Source: Bacteroidota bacterium (GTDB taxonomy: Bacteria; Bacteroidota; Bacteroidia; Flavobacteriales_F; PHOS-HE28). From it: a DNA stretch of 10,051 nt. Below the pieces are notes generated by a model, which was not told where the DNA came from, made no database searches, and saw nothing but the letters and a program-made list of their open reading frames with translations. Below are positions 1-5,974 of the stretch, piece by piece (within the stretch, counting starts at the first letter, position 1; each line of letters begins with the position of its first letter). The position numbers and the translations under genes were made by a program. The stretch covers positions 1 through 10,051 of the forward strand of contig CAUJFM010000074.1 in the NCBI GenBank assembly GCA_963169595.1. Reading direction: 5' to 3'.

Positions 1-524
1 CCCAGCTTGTCGGTGGAGAAGTGGATCCGTTCGGCTGCGCCAGGAGCGAAATGGTCCAGCACCTGCACCAGGGCCGGGATCAGCTCGGGGTCCTGCGAAG
101 AGGTCTTCACGCGGGCGCGATGACCCGACAGCCACACGCAAAGCACATCGTGCAGGCCCACCAGGGGCACGTTGCCCGCGAGCACCAAGCCCACGGTCCG
201 CACCGGATCACGCGACGCGGCCAGCTGGGGATAGGCGCTTGTCCAGGTCCGCAGCGACCCGGGCTCCAGGGCTGTACCCCAGGCCGCGAACGCATGCCGC
301 ACGTTCGCCTCGGTGGCCCAGCCATTGGCCAGGTGGGCCCGGCGCACCAGTGCATCCAAGTGGTCATACTCCGGCTGGGCCAGTCCGATGGCGTGGCCCG
401 GCCACGGCGCAGCGGCGCCGATGGCGGCCATCACGCGGCCCAATTGCGCCAGGGCGGCCAGGTCCTGCTCCACCGTGCGCTGATCGGGTTGTACCGGACC
501 CGGACCGGCCATGCTCTTGCTCAT
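1..524 (-). CDS. Acyl-CoA reductase (LuxC-like), N-terminal part, cut by window edge
   Basis: Reading the minus strand from the ATG at 524-522 gives an uninterrupted frame to the left edge: 174 codons plus two bases, with no stop, so the C-terminal part lies outside. The product starts MSKSMAGPGPVQPDQ. It contains an AGNVPLVGLHDVLCVWLSGH segment (about residues 124-143) followed by VKTSSQDPEL. From family knowledge, this G-N-[VI]-P-L-V-G motif, then a Lys-containing stretch, is typical of the nucleotide-binding region of Bacteroidota acyl-CoA reductases (LuxC family, aldehyde dehydrogenase fold), which reduce acyl-CoA to aldehyde with NAD(P)H. The catalytic Cys region is not in the window. 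The gene is divergent from the ferredoxin at 584 and has a TAnnTTTG octamer 40 bases upstream. Codon use is GC-rich like its neighbours. The assignment rests on recalled motifs and this familiar gene pairing; the exact substrate is unknown. Confidence 0.5.
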   Translation of the reverse strand, partial: MSKSMAGPGPVQPDQRTVEQDLAALAQLGRVMAAIGAAAPWPGHAIGLAQPEYDHLDALVRRAHLANGWATEANVRHAFAAWGTALEPGSLRTWTSAYPQLAASRDPVRTVGLVLAGNVPLVGLHDVLCVWLSGHRARVKTSSQDPELIPALVQVLDHFAPGAAERIHFSTDKL

Positions 525-531
525 ATCTTTG
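524..531 (+). promoter_or_regulatory. Putative Bacteroidota -7 promoter element for the ferredoxin gene
   Basis: The octamer TATCTTTG matches the Bacteroidota sigma-factor -7 consensus TAnnTTTG at all six defined positions. It lies 52 bases before the ferredoxin ATG at 584, leaving a leader of roughly 45 bases. Its first base coincides with the first base of the divergent acyl-CoA reductase start codon. No TTG at the usual -33 distance is visible. The assignment is inferred from the consensus only. Confidence 0.5.
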
Positions 532-540
532 CCCGCCGTT

Positions 541-560
541 CCCGGCCAGTTCAGGCCGGG
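541..560. repeat. Perfect 7-bp inverted repeat between divergent promoters
   Basis: The arms CCCGGCC (541-547) and GGCCGGG (554-560) are exact reverse complements around a 6-base loop AGTTCA. The repeat lies between the plus-strand octamer at 524-531 and the minus-strand octamer at 564-571, so it would fall in or next to the 5' leaders of both divergent transcripts. It could be an operator, or an RNA hairpin stabilising either leader. It has no T tract and so is not a typical intrinsic terminator. In a GC-rich genome a 7-bp GC arm can arise by chance, so a function is only suggested by position. Confidence 0.5.
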
Positions 561-563
561 CCG

Positions 564-571
564 CAAAAGTA
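564..571 (-). promoter_or_regulatory. Putative -7 promoter element for the acyl-CoA reductase gene
   Basis: Read on the minus strand, 571-564 is TACTTTTG, a full match to the Bacteroidota TAnnTTTG consensus. It lies 39 bases before the acyl-CoA reductase ATG at 524, leaving a leader of roughly 30-35 bases. No clear -33 TTG is seen upstream. Together with the opposite octamer at 524-531 it makes a back-to-back promoter pair. The role is inferred. Confidence 0.5.
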
Positions 572-583
572 GACCGTACCGCC

Positions 584-931
584 ATGGCGATCATGATCAC
601 CGATGAATGCATCAACTGTGGTGCATGCGAACCGGAATGCCCCAACAATGCCATCTACGAGGGTGGCAGCGAATGGCGCCTTGCCGACGGCACCTCGCTC
701 CATGGGGCGCAGATCACGCCCATGGGCAACAGCTACGATGCCGATGCGGCCCAGAAGCCCGTGGCCATGGACGTGTACTACATCGTGACGGACAAATGCA
801 CCGAATGCACCGGCTTCCACGATGAGCCTCAGTGCGCCGCCGTGTGCCCCGTGGATTGCTGCGTGGACGACCCCGACCACCGCGAAACGAAGGAGCAGCT
901 CCTCGCCAAGAAGGAGTTCATGCACCTCTGA
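584..931 (+). CDS. 2[4Fe-4S] dicluster ferredoxin, Alvin type (115 aa)
   Basis: A small cytosolic electron carrier with two [4Fe-4S] clusters. The first motif is C9-x2-C12-x2-C15-x3-C19-P. The second is C72-x2-C75-x8-C84-x3-C88-P, followed by C92 and C93. The eight-residue gap in the second motif and the C-terminal extension after it are features of Alvin-type ferredoxins, whose clusters usually have very low and unequal potentials. About 50 residues separate the motifs, much longer than in clostridial ferredoxins; as I recall this is usual in Bacteroidota homologues. The frame is open well upstream, but ATG 584 gives a protein beginning directly with the MAIMITDECINC cluster motif, so it is the natural start. 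The gene is divergent from an acyl-CoA reductase gene, an arrangement I recall from other Bacteroidota, which hints at a shared redox role. Its physiological partner cannot be read from the sequence. Confidence 0.5.
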   Translation: MAIMITDECINCGACEPECPNNAIYEGGSEWRLADGTSLHGAQITPMGNSYDADAAQKPVAMDVYYIVTDKCTECTGFHDEPQCAAVCPVDCCVDDPDHRETKEQLLAKKEFMHL

Positions 932-993
932 GGATCGACCCAGCCGGCCTTCCGGGCCATACGCTGCACGGCCGGACCACCGTTGAAAGGACC

Positions 994-1839
994 ATGCGGC
1001 ACGCCTTCACCATCCTTCTGCTCGCGCTCCACGCCGTGGCGGCCGCCCAGCCGGAGGTGCGCGCGGACCTCATCGCCAGCGCGAAGGCCCTGCCCCTGGC
1101 CCGCACCGATGCCGCCCGCGACAGTCTGAGCCTCCGCATCAAGGACGGGCTGCGGGCCCTGGCCGCAGACCCCGCCACCCTGACGGCCGACCTCAGCGAC
1201 ATCCCCCTGAGCCGCGTGGATGCCCCGGATGGCCGCTTCCGCCTGTTCACGTGGAACGTGCCGAACATGACCGGCGGCCACCGCTATGAAGGCCTGTTGC
1301 TGGTGCAGGACGCCAAGCGCCAGCAGGTGATCGAACTGCGCGACCGGACCGCGGACGTGAGCGCGCCCGAAGTGCCTGAACTGGGACCGGACCGCTGGTA
1401 CGGCGCCCTGTACTACCAGGTGGTGCCGGTGAAGAAAGGCGGGAAGACCTACTACACCCTGCTGGGCTGGAAGGGCTTCAACAAGGTGGAAACGCGCAAG
1501 GTGATCGAGGTGCTCAGCTTCAGGGGCGGCACGCCCCGCTTCGGGGCCCCGTTGTTCGGCACGGGCAAGTTGAAGAAGCAGCGCGTGGTGTTCGGCTATT
1601 CCTTCCAGGCCACCATGACCCTGCGCTACGAGAGCGAGCAGGAACGCATCGTGCTGGACCACCTGGTGCCTGCCCGCACCGACCTGGAGGGGCAATGGGC
1701 CTTCTACGGACCCGACATGAGCTACGACGCCTACGTGTGGGAGAAGGGCCAGTGGCGCTTCGTGCGGGACATCGATGCGCGCGACAACAAGCGCGACAAC
1801 AAGCCCTTCAAGGCCCCACCGACCGCCCCGAGGCCTTGA
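994..1839 (+). CDS. Secreted protein of unknown function (281 aa)
   Basis: I do not recognise a named domain. The product starts with a clear Sec signal peptide: MRHAF, a hydrophobic core of about residues 4-17 and a small-residue AAAQ cleavage region near residue 18-19. The mature part is soluble-looking. It has an FRLFTWNVPNMTGGHRYEG segment, then WYGALYYQVVPVKKGGKTYY and LLGWKGFNKVETRKVIEVLSF, aromatic beta-strand-rich sequence suggesting a periplasmic or surface fold. The C-terminus is basic and proline-rich (RDNKRDNKPFKAPPTAPRP). The start at 994 is chosen because it gives the signal peptide and has GAAAGG 6 bases upstream; the frame extends further up, over the ferredoxin, without support. 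The gene follows the ferredoxin by 62 bases and may share its transcript. As I recall, similar uncharacterised proteins occur in other Bacteroidota. It is very likely a real gene; its function is unknown. Confidence 0.5.
   Translation: MRHAFTILLLALHAVAAAQPEVRADLIASAKALPLARTDAARDSLSLRIKDGLRALAADPATLTADLSDIPLSRVDAPDGRFRLFTWNVPNMTGGHRYEGLLLVQDAKRQQVIELRDRTADVSAPEVPELGPDRWYGALYYQVVPVKKGGKTYYTLLGWKGFNKVETRKVIEVLSFRGGTPRFGAPLFGTGKLKKQRVVFGYSFQATMTLRYESEQERIVLDHLVPARTDLEGQWAFYGPDMSYDAYVWEKGQWRFVRDIDARDNKRDNKPFKAPPTAPRP
1779..1802 (+). repeat. Perfect tandem 12-bp duplication in the secreted-protein gene
   Basis: The 12-mer GCGCGACAACAA occurs twice head to tail and in frame, so the protein reads RDNK-RDNK close to its C-terminus. 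It looks like a simple slippage duplication in a disordered tail. No function is implied. Confidence 0.5.
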
Positions 1840-1885
1840 TGGCCGTGGGTTTGCCGAACAGACTGCGCGCTCCACCGCAACCCGA

Positions 1886-1893
1886 TACCTTTG
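1886..1893 (+). promoter_or_regulatory. Putative -7 promoter element of the serC operon
   Basis: TACCTTTG is a full match to the Bacteroidota TAnnTTTG consensus and lies 19 bases before the serC ATG at 1913, giving a short leader of roughly 12 bases. It is in the 73-base gap after the secreted-protein gene, which suggests that serC starts its own transcript. No -33 TTG is found at the usual distance. The role is inferred from motif and position. Confidence 0.5.
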
Positions 1894-1912
1894 GGGCCTT
1901 GATCCACATCCC

Positions 1913-3004
1913 ATGACCGTCGCCACCAAAAAGAAGGTCCACAATTACAGCGCCGGCCCCTGCATCCTGCCGCAGGAGGTCTTTGAACAGGCCGCACAGG
2001 CCGTGCTCGACTTCGAGGGCAGCGGCCTCAGCATCCTGGAGATCAGCCACCGCAGCAAGCCCTTCGAGGCCGTGATGGCCAAGGCCCAGGGACTGGTGAA
2101 GGAGCTGCTGGGTGCACCCGAGCACTACCAGGTGGTGTTCCTGGGAGGCGGGGCCAGCCTCGGCTTCCACATGGTGCCACTGAACTACATGAAGGTGGGC
2201 GGCAAGAGCGCCTACGTCAACACCGGCGAGTGGGCCACCCGCGCCATCAAGGAGAGCAAGCTGATCGGTGACACCGTGGTGGTGGCCAGCAGCGAGGACA
2301 AGAACTTCAGCTACATCCCCAAGGGCTTCGAGGTGCCGGCCGATGTGGACTACTTCCACTTCACCAGCAACAACACCATCTTCGGCACGCAGTTCAAGCA
2401 GTTCCCGAAGAGCGCTGCGCCGCTGATCTGCGACATGAGCAGCGACATCTTCAGCCGTCCGGTGAACGCCGCCGACTTCGCGCTGATCTATGCCGGTGCG
2501 CAGAAGAACATGGGGCCTGCCGGTGCCACGGTGTACCTCTTCGATCCCGAGCGCCTGGGCCACACGGGCCGCAAGCTCAGCCCCATGCTCGACCTGAAGA
2601 ACCACGGTTCCAAGGAGAGCATGTACAACACCCCGCCGGTCTACGCCGTGTACGTGAGCATGCTCACCATGGAGTGGATGAAGAAGATGGGCGGAGTGGC
2701 CGCCATGGAAAAGCGCAACGCCGCCAAGGCCGACCTGCTCTACGGCGCCATCGACCGCCTGGCCCCCGTGTTCAAGGGCACCACGGCCGTAGAGGACCGC
2801 AGCGTGATGAACGCCACCTTCGTGCTGGCCGACACCGCATTGGAACCCGCCTTCGATGCCCTGTGGAAGGAGGCCGGCATCAACGGATTGCGCGGCCACC
2901 GCAGTGTGGGCGGCTACCGGGCCAGCATGTACAATGCCCTGCCCATTGAAAGCGTCCAGGTGTTGGTGGACGTGATGGAGCATTTCGCGAAGAAGAACGG
3001 ATAA
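1913..3004 (+). CDS. serC: Phosphoserine aminotransferase SerC (363 aa)
   Basis: A PLP-dependent class V aminotransferase that converts 3-phosphohydroxypyruvate and glutamate to phosphoserine and 2-oxoglutarate, the second step of serine synthesis. It can also act in PLP synthesis on the 4-phosphothreonine precursor. The N-terminal NYSAGPCILP and the EISHRSKPF segment (His46 and Arg47, substrate phosphate binding in the family) are present. The PLP lysine is Lys198 in AGAQKNMGPAG, the same number as in the E. coli enzyme. The C-terminal GHRSVGGYRASMYNA segment is also typical. The length of 363 residues is normal. ATG 1913 is chosen because it places NYSAGP at residue 11 and follows the TACCTTTG element; the frame upstream to 1775 overlaps the previous gene. 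serA follows after 6 bases, so the two are co-transcribed. Confidence 0.5.
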   Translation: MTVATKKKVHNYSAGPCILPQEVFEQAAQAVLDFEGSGLSILEISHRSKPFEAVMAKAQGLVKELLGAPEHYQVVFLGGGASLGFHMVPLNYMKVGGKSAYVNTGEWATRAIKESKLIGDTVVVASSEDKNFSYIPKGFEVPADVDYFHFTSNNTIFGTQFKQFPKSAAPLICDMSSDIFSRPVNAADFALIYAGAQKNMGPAGATVYLFDPERLGHTGRKLSPMLDLKNHGSKESMYNTPPVYAVYVSMLTMEWMKKMGGVAAMEKRNAAKADLLYGAIDRLAPVFKGTTAVEDRSVMNATFVLADTALEPAFDALWKEAGINGLRGHRSVGGYRASMYNALPIESVQVLVDVMEHFAKKNG

Positions 3005-3010
3005 CACACC

Positions 3011-3979
3011 ATGCGCATTCACGCCAACGACGGACTCGCCGCCACGGCCAAGGCCGCCCTGCAGGAGGAAGGAGCCACCGTCACCACCGAACACGTGCCC
3101 CAGGACCAGCTGGCCGCCTACCTGAACAAGGAGAAGGTGGAGGTGCTGCTGGTGCGCAGTGCCACCAAGGTGAAGAAGGACCTCATCGACGCCTGCCCCG
3201 GCCTGAAGCTCATCGGGCGCGGTGGTGTGGGCCTTGACAACATCGATGTGGTCCACGCCAAGGCCAAGGGCATCCCCGTGATCAACACCCCGGCCTCCTC
3301 CTCCATCTCCGTGGCGGAGCTGGTGATGGCGCACCTCTTCGGCCTGATGCGCAACCTGCACAAGGCCAACCGCCGCATGCCGGGCGAGGGACGCAGCCAC
3401 TTCAAGGACCTGAAGAAGGAATACGAGAAGGGCACCGAAGTGCGCGGCAAAACGTTGGGCGTGATCGGCTTCGGCCGCATCGGGCAGTGGACCGCGCGCT
3501 ACGCCCTGGGTGCCGGCATGCGGGTGCTCTACGTGGACAACCACGCCACCGCCGAGGCCATCGAGGTGGAGATCGGTGGGCAGAAGGTGCGCGTACCGGT
3601 GAAGATGGTCACCTTGGACGAGATGCTCGCCCAGGCCGATGCCATCAGCCTGCACGTACCCGCCCAAAAGGATGGCCGCCCCGTGCTGGGCAAGGCCGAA
3701 CTGGCCAAGGTGAAGCCCGGAGTGGTGCTGGTGAACACCGCGCGTGGCGGCAGCATCGACGAGGACGCCCTGTTGGAAGCGTTGAAGGATGGTCGTGTGA
3801 AGGCCGCCGCCCTGGACGTGTTCGTAGGCGAGCCCGAGCCCCGCGCCGACATCCTGACCCAGGAGAACATCAGCCTCAGCCCCCACATCGGTGCCGCCAC
3901 CGCTGAAGCGCAGGGCCGCGTGGGCGATGAGCTCGTGGACCGCATCCTCGCCTGGCGCTCGTCCGTGACCGTGGAGTGA
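3011..3979 (+). CDS. serA: D-3-phosphoglycerate dehydrogenase, short form without ACT domain (322 aa)
   Basis: A D-2-hydroxyacid dehydrogenase family member. By context it oxidises 3-phosphoglycerate to 3-phosphohydroxypyruvate with NAD, the first step of serine synthesis. The GRGGVGLDNID segment is in the substrate domain. The nucleotide-binding loop is G153-F-G155-R-I-G158 in GVIGFGRIG. The catalytic triad is Arg245 (NTARGG), Glu274 (VGEPE) and His292 (SPHIGAAT). At 322 residues it ends soon after the catalytic domain and lacks the C-terminal ACT regulatory domain of the E. coli enzyme, so serine feedback by that route is not expected. A stretch between about residues 190 and 200 (IGGQKVRVPVKMV) is a small insertion relative to the plain family pattern. 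It starts 6 bases after serC, and its TGA stop shares a base with the next ATG (TGATG), implying translational coupling. The serine role rests on the serC neighbour. Confidence 0.5.
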   Translation: MRIHANDGLAATAKAALQEEGATVTTEHVPQDQLAAYLNKEKVEVLLVRSATKVKKDLIDACPGLKLIGRGGVGLDNIDVVHAKAKGIPVINTPASSSISVAELVMAHLFGLMRNLHKANRRMPGEGRSHFKDLKKEYEKGTEVRGKTLGVIGFGRIGQWTARYALGAGMRVLYVDNHATAEAIEVEIGGQKVRVPVKMVTLDEMLAQADAISLHVPAQKDGRPVLGKAELAKVKPGVVLVNTARGGSIDEDALLEALKDGRVKAAALDVFVGEPEPRADILTQENISLSPHIGAATAEAQGRVGDELVDRILAWRSSVTVE

Positions 3980-5190
3980 TGATCGAGCTGCGTCCGTTCC
4001 GTGCCTGGCGGGCCGCGCCGGACAAGGCCCACCTGGTGGGCTCGCGCAGCTACGTGTCCTACACCACCGAACAGCTGGCCGAGAAGCTGGCCGGCAACCC
4101 CTACACCTTCCTGCACGTGCTGCACCCGGAGACCGGGAACCCGCCCCCCCCGGACCGCCACCAGCGCTTCCTGCGCGTGCGGCAGGCCTTCAAGGCGTTC
4201 TGCGACGAAGGCGTGCTGGTGCGCGATGCCGAACCGTGCATCTACGTGTACGAGCAGACCGCCCGGGGCAACCGCACGCGCGGCATCATCACCGGGGTGA
4301 GCGTGGAGGCCTACCGCGACGGACGTATCAAGGTGCACGAGCAGACCCTCACCGCCCGGGAACAGCTCTTCGTGGACTACCTGCAGCACACCGGCATCAA
4401 CGCCGAACCTGTGCTGCTGGCCACCCCGGACGGCGTGGCGTGGGACAGCCTGCTGGACCCCATCGCGGCGCAGCGCCCCGACCACGACTTCACCACCACC
4501 GACCGGGTGCGGCACCGGCTTTGGGCCATCAGCGACCGCCGGTTCCGCGAGGAGCTGCAGCGCTACTTCGCCGAAGTGCCCAGCCTCTACATCGCCGACG
4601 GCCACCACCGCATGGCCTCCAGCGCCGGACTGGCCGCACGCGAACAGGCCACCGACGTGGACCCCAAGGCCTGGTGCCTGGCCTACATCGTGCCGCGGCC
4701 CCAACTGTACATCTACAACTTCGACCGCGCCGTGCAGGGGCTCAACGGCCACTCGCCCGCGAGCCTGGTACAGGCCCTGTCCGCACTGGGCAAACTGCAG
4801 CGCGTGGACGCCCCCTGGTCCGCACCGGGCACCGTGGGCATCTACCTGGACCGCCAGTGGTATGCCTTCGAGCTGCCTGCGGTGGATGGGACGGCCTCCG
4901 ACCAGCTCGATGCCGCCCGCCTGAGCATCACTGTGCTGGCCCCGCTCCTGGGCGTGGCCGACCTCCGCACCGACCCGCGCGCCCATTTCGTGCCCGGCAC
5001 CAGCGGCACCCATGAACTGCAGCGCCTGGTGGACAGCGGCGAGGCCGATGTGGCCTTCCACCTGCACCCGGTGCGCTTCGCGGAACTGCAGGCCGTGGCC
5101 GACAGCGGGGGCACCATGCCGCCGAAGAGCACCTACATCGAACCCAAACTGCGCAGCGGGGTCACCGTGTACTCGCTGGAGGACGTGTGA
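3979..5190 (+). CDS. DUF1015 family protein (403 aa)
   Basis: I recognise this as DUF1015 (COG4198), a conserved cytosolic family of unknown biochemical function that often sits beside serC and serA. The N-terminal IELRPFRAWRAAPDKA is the family opening. IYVYEQ lies around residues 89-94. The signature IADGHHRMASS has Asp207, His209, His210 and Arg211. No signal peptide or membrane segment is seen, and the length is normal. The start is ATG 3979, overlapping the serA stop by one base; a GTG at 3976 in the same frame would add one residue. Its place between serA and yggS implies a role in serine or PLP-linked metabolism. The DGHHR motif resembles the conserved motif of the ParB/sulfiredoxin superfamily, which includes free serine kinases, so a phosphotransfer activity on serine is a hypothesis only. 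No phosphoserine phosphatase (serB) is in the window. Confidence 0.5.
   Translation: MIELRPFRAWRAAPDKAHLVGSRSYVSYTTEQLAEKLAGNPYTFLHVLHPETGNPPPPDRHQRFLRVRQAFKAFCDEGVLVRDAEPCIYVYEQTARGNRTRGIITGVSVEAYRDGRIKVHEQTLTAREQLFVDYLQHTGINAEPVLLATPDGVAWDSLLDPIAAQRPDHDFTTTDRVRHRLWAISDRRFREELQRYFAEVPSLYIADGHHRMASSAGLAAREQATDVDPKAWCLAYIVPRPQLYIYNFDRAVQGLNGHSPASLVQALSALGKLQRVDAPWSAPGTVGIYLDRQWYAFELPAVDGTASDQLDAARLSITVLAPLLGVADLRTDPRAHFVPGTSGTHELQRLVDSGEADVAFHLHPVRFAELQAVADSGGTMPPKSTYIEPKLRSGVTVYSLEDV
5178..5183 (+). promoter_or_regulatory. Ribosome binding site deciding the yggS start
   Basis: GGAGGA lies 9 bases before ATG 5193 but only 3 bases before the overlapping GTG at 5187. The spacing favours ATG 5193. 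Bacteroidota often rely little on Shine-Dalgarno pairing, so this is supporting evidence only. Confidence 0.5.
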
Positions 5191-5192
5191 GC

Positions 5193-5882
5193 ATGGACCG
5201 CGCCGTGGACATCCAAGCACTGGCCACCCGCTACGCCACCGTGAAAGCCGGCATCCCCGGCGGCGTGACCTTGGTGGCCGTGAGCAAGACGCGCAGCGCG
5301 GCCGAGGTCCAGGCCTTGTACGACCTGGGACAACGGCATTTCGGGGAGAACTATCCCCAGGAGCTGCGGGAGAAAGCCCCCCAACTGCCAGCGGACATCC
5401 ACTGGCACTTCATCGGCCACCTGCAGCGCAGCAACGTGAAGCACGTGCTGCCCTTCACGCACCTGGTGCACGGGGTGGAGAGCGACCGCCTGCTGGACGA
5501 GATCGAGAAGCGCGCTGCGGCATTGGACCGGCCCGTGGACGTGCTGCTGCAGGTGCACATCGCCCAGGAGGAGACCAAGCACGGCCTCTCCCCGGATGAA
5601 CTGCGGACCGCGTTGCGCACCTGGCCCTGGGCTTCCTGGCCGCATGTGCGTGTGCGGGGGCTGATGGGCATGGCCACCTTCACGGACGACCGGACGCAGA
5701 TCGCCGCCGAGTTCCGCGGGTTGCGGCAGCTGTGGGAGGAGGTCCAGGTGCTCGGCGTATTCCCAGAAGGCCAGTTCACCGAGCTGAGCATGGGCATGTG
5801 CGGCGATTCCGCGATCGCCATCGCCGAAGGCAGCACGTTGGTGCGCATCGGCACGGCCATTTTCGGGGAGCGGGGCGCCTGA
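5193..5882 (+). CDS. yggS: PLP homeostasis protein, YggS/PROSC family (229 aa)
   Basis: A single-domain alanine-racemase-fold protein that binds pyridoxal phosphate and keeps free PLP and amino-acid pools in balance; no catalytic activity is established for the family. The PLP lysine is Lys32 in LVAVSKTR. GENYPQEL (51-58), WHFIGHLQRSNVK (71-83) and the C-terminal ELSMGMCGDSAIAIAEGST followed by VRIGTAIFGER are family motifs. The length is usual. ATG 5193 is preferred for its ribosome-site spacing; GTG 5187, overlapping the DUF1015 stop, would add two residues. It closes an operon whose first gene encodes a PLP enzyme, so co-expression with SerC makes sense. The position where most homologues have Ser in SMGMS is Cys202 here, a minor change. 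Confidence 0.5.
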   Translation: MDRAVDIQALATRYATVKAGIPGGVTLVAVSKTRSAAEVQALYDLGQRHFGENYPQELREKAPQLPADIHWHFIGHLQRSNVKHVLPFTHLVHGVESDRLLDEIEKRAAALDRPVDVLLQVHIAQEETKHGLSPDELRTALRTWPWASWPHVRVRGLMGMATFTDDRTQIAAEFRGLRQLWEEVQVLGVFPEGQFTELSMGMCGDSAIAIAEGSTLVRIGTAIFGERGA

Positions 5883-5945
5883 GGGATCCCGATCGTGCCG
5901 CTGATCCGGGAGGCAACCGCTGGAACAAAGCGCGTCTACCGGATA

Positions 5946-5953
5946 TACCTTTC
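5946..5953 (+). promoter_or_regulatory. Possible -7 promoter element before the outer-membrane protein gene
   Basis: TACCTTTC matches TAnnTTTG except for the last base and lies 21 bases before the ATG at 5975, inside the only sizeable gap (92 bases) after the serine operon. The position resembles that of the serC element. One mismatch and no -33 element keep confidence low. Confidence 0.5.
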
Positions 5954-5974
5954 GGGAACCCGAACCTGTAGCCC

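Noticed and set aside
489..491. TTG as a -33 element for the ferredoxin promoter (and likewise 1850-1853 for serC)
   Set aside because: Both lie 32 bases before their -7 octamers, much further than the roughly 19-20 bases known for Bacteroidota promoters. The equal spacing is curious but probably chance.
21..572. Plus-strand open frame at the left edge
   Set aside because: The opposite strand encodes the acyl-CoA reductase with recognisable motifs; the plus-strand product is Gln/Arg/His-rich with no family features.
932..993. Terminator after the ferredoxin gene
   Set aside because: CCGGCC (943-948) and GGCCGG (970-975) could pair, but the loop is 21 bases, the arms are short and GC-only, and no T tract follows.
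1808..3886. Long minus-strand open frame of 692 codons over serC and serA
   Set aside because: It is antisense to two genes with full catalytic motifs. Its translation is His/Val/Gly-rich low-complexity sequence, typical of the shadow frame of a high-GC gene. The same holds for the long minus-strand frames at 829-1944, 3529-5220 and 5936-8632.
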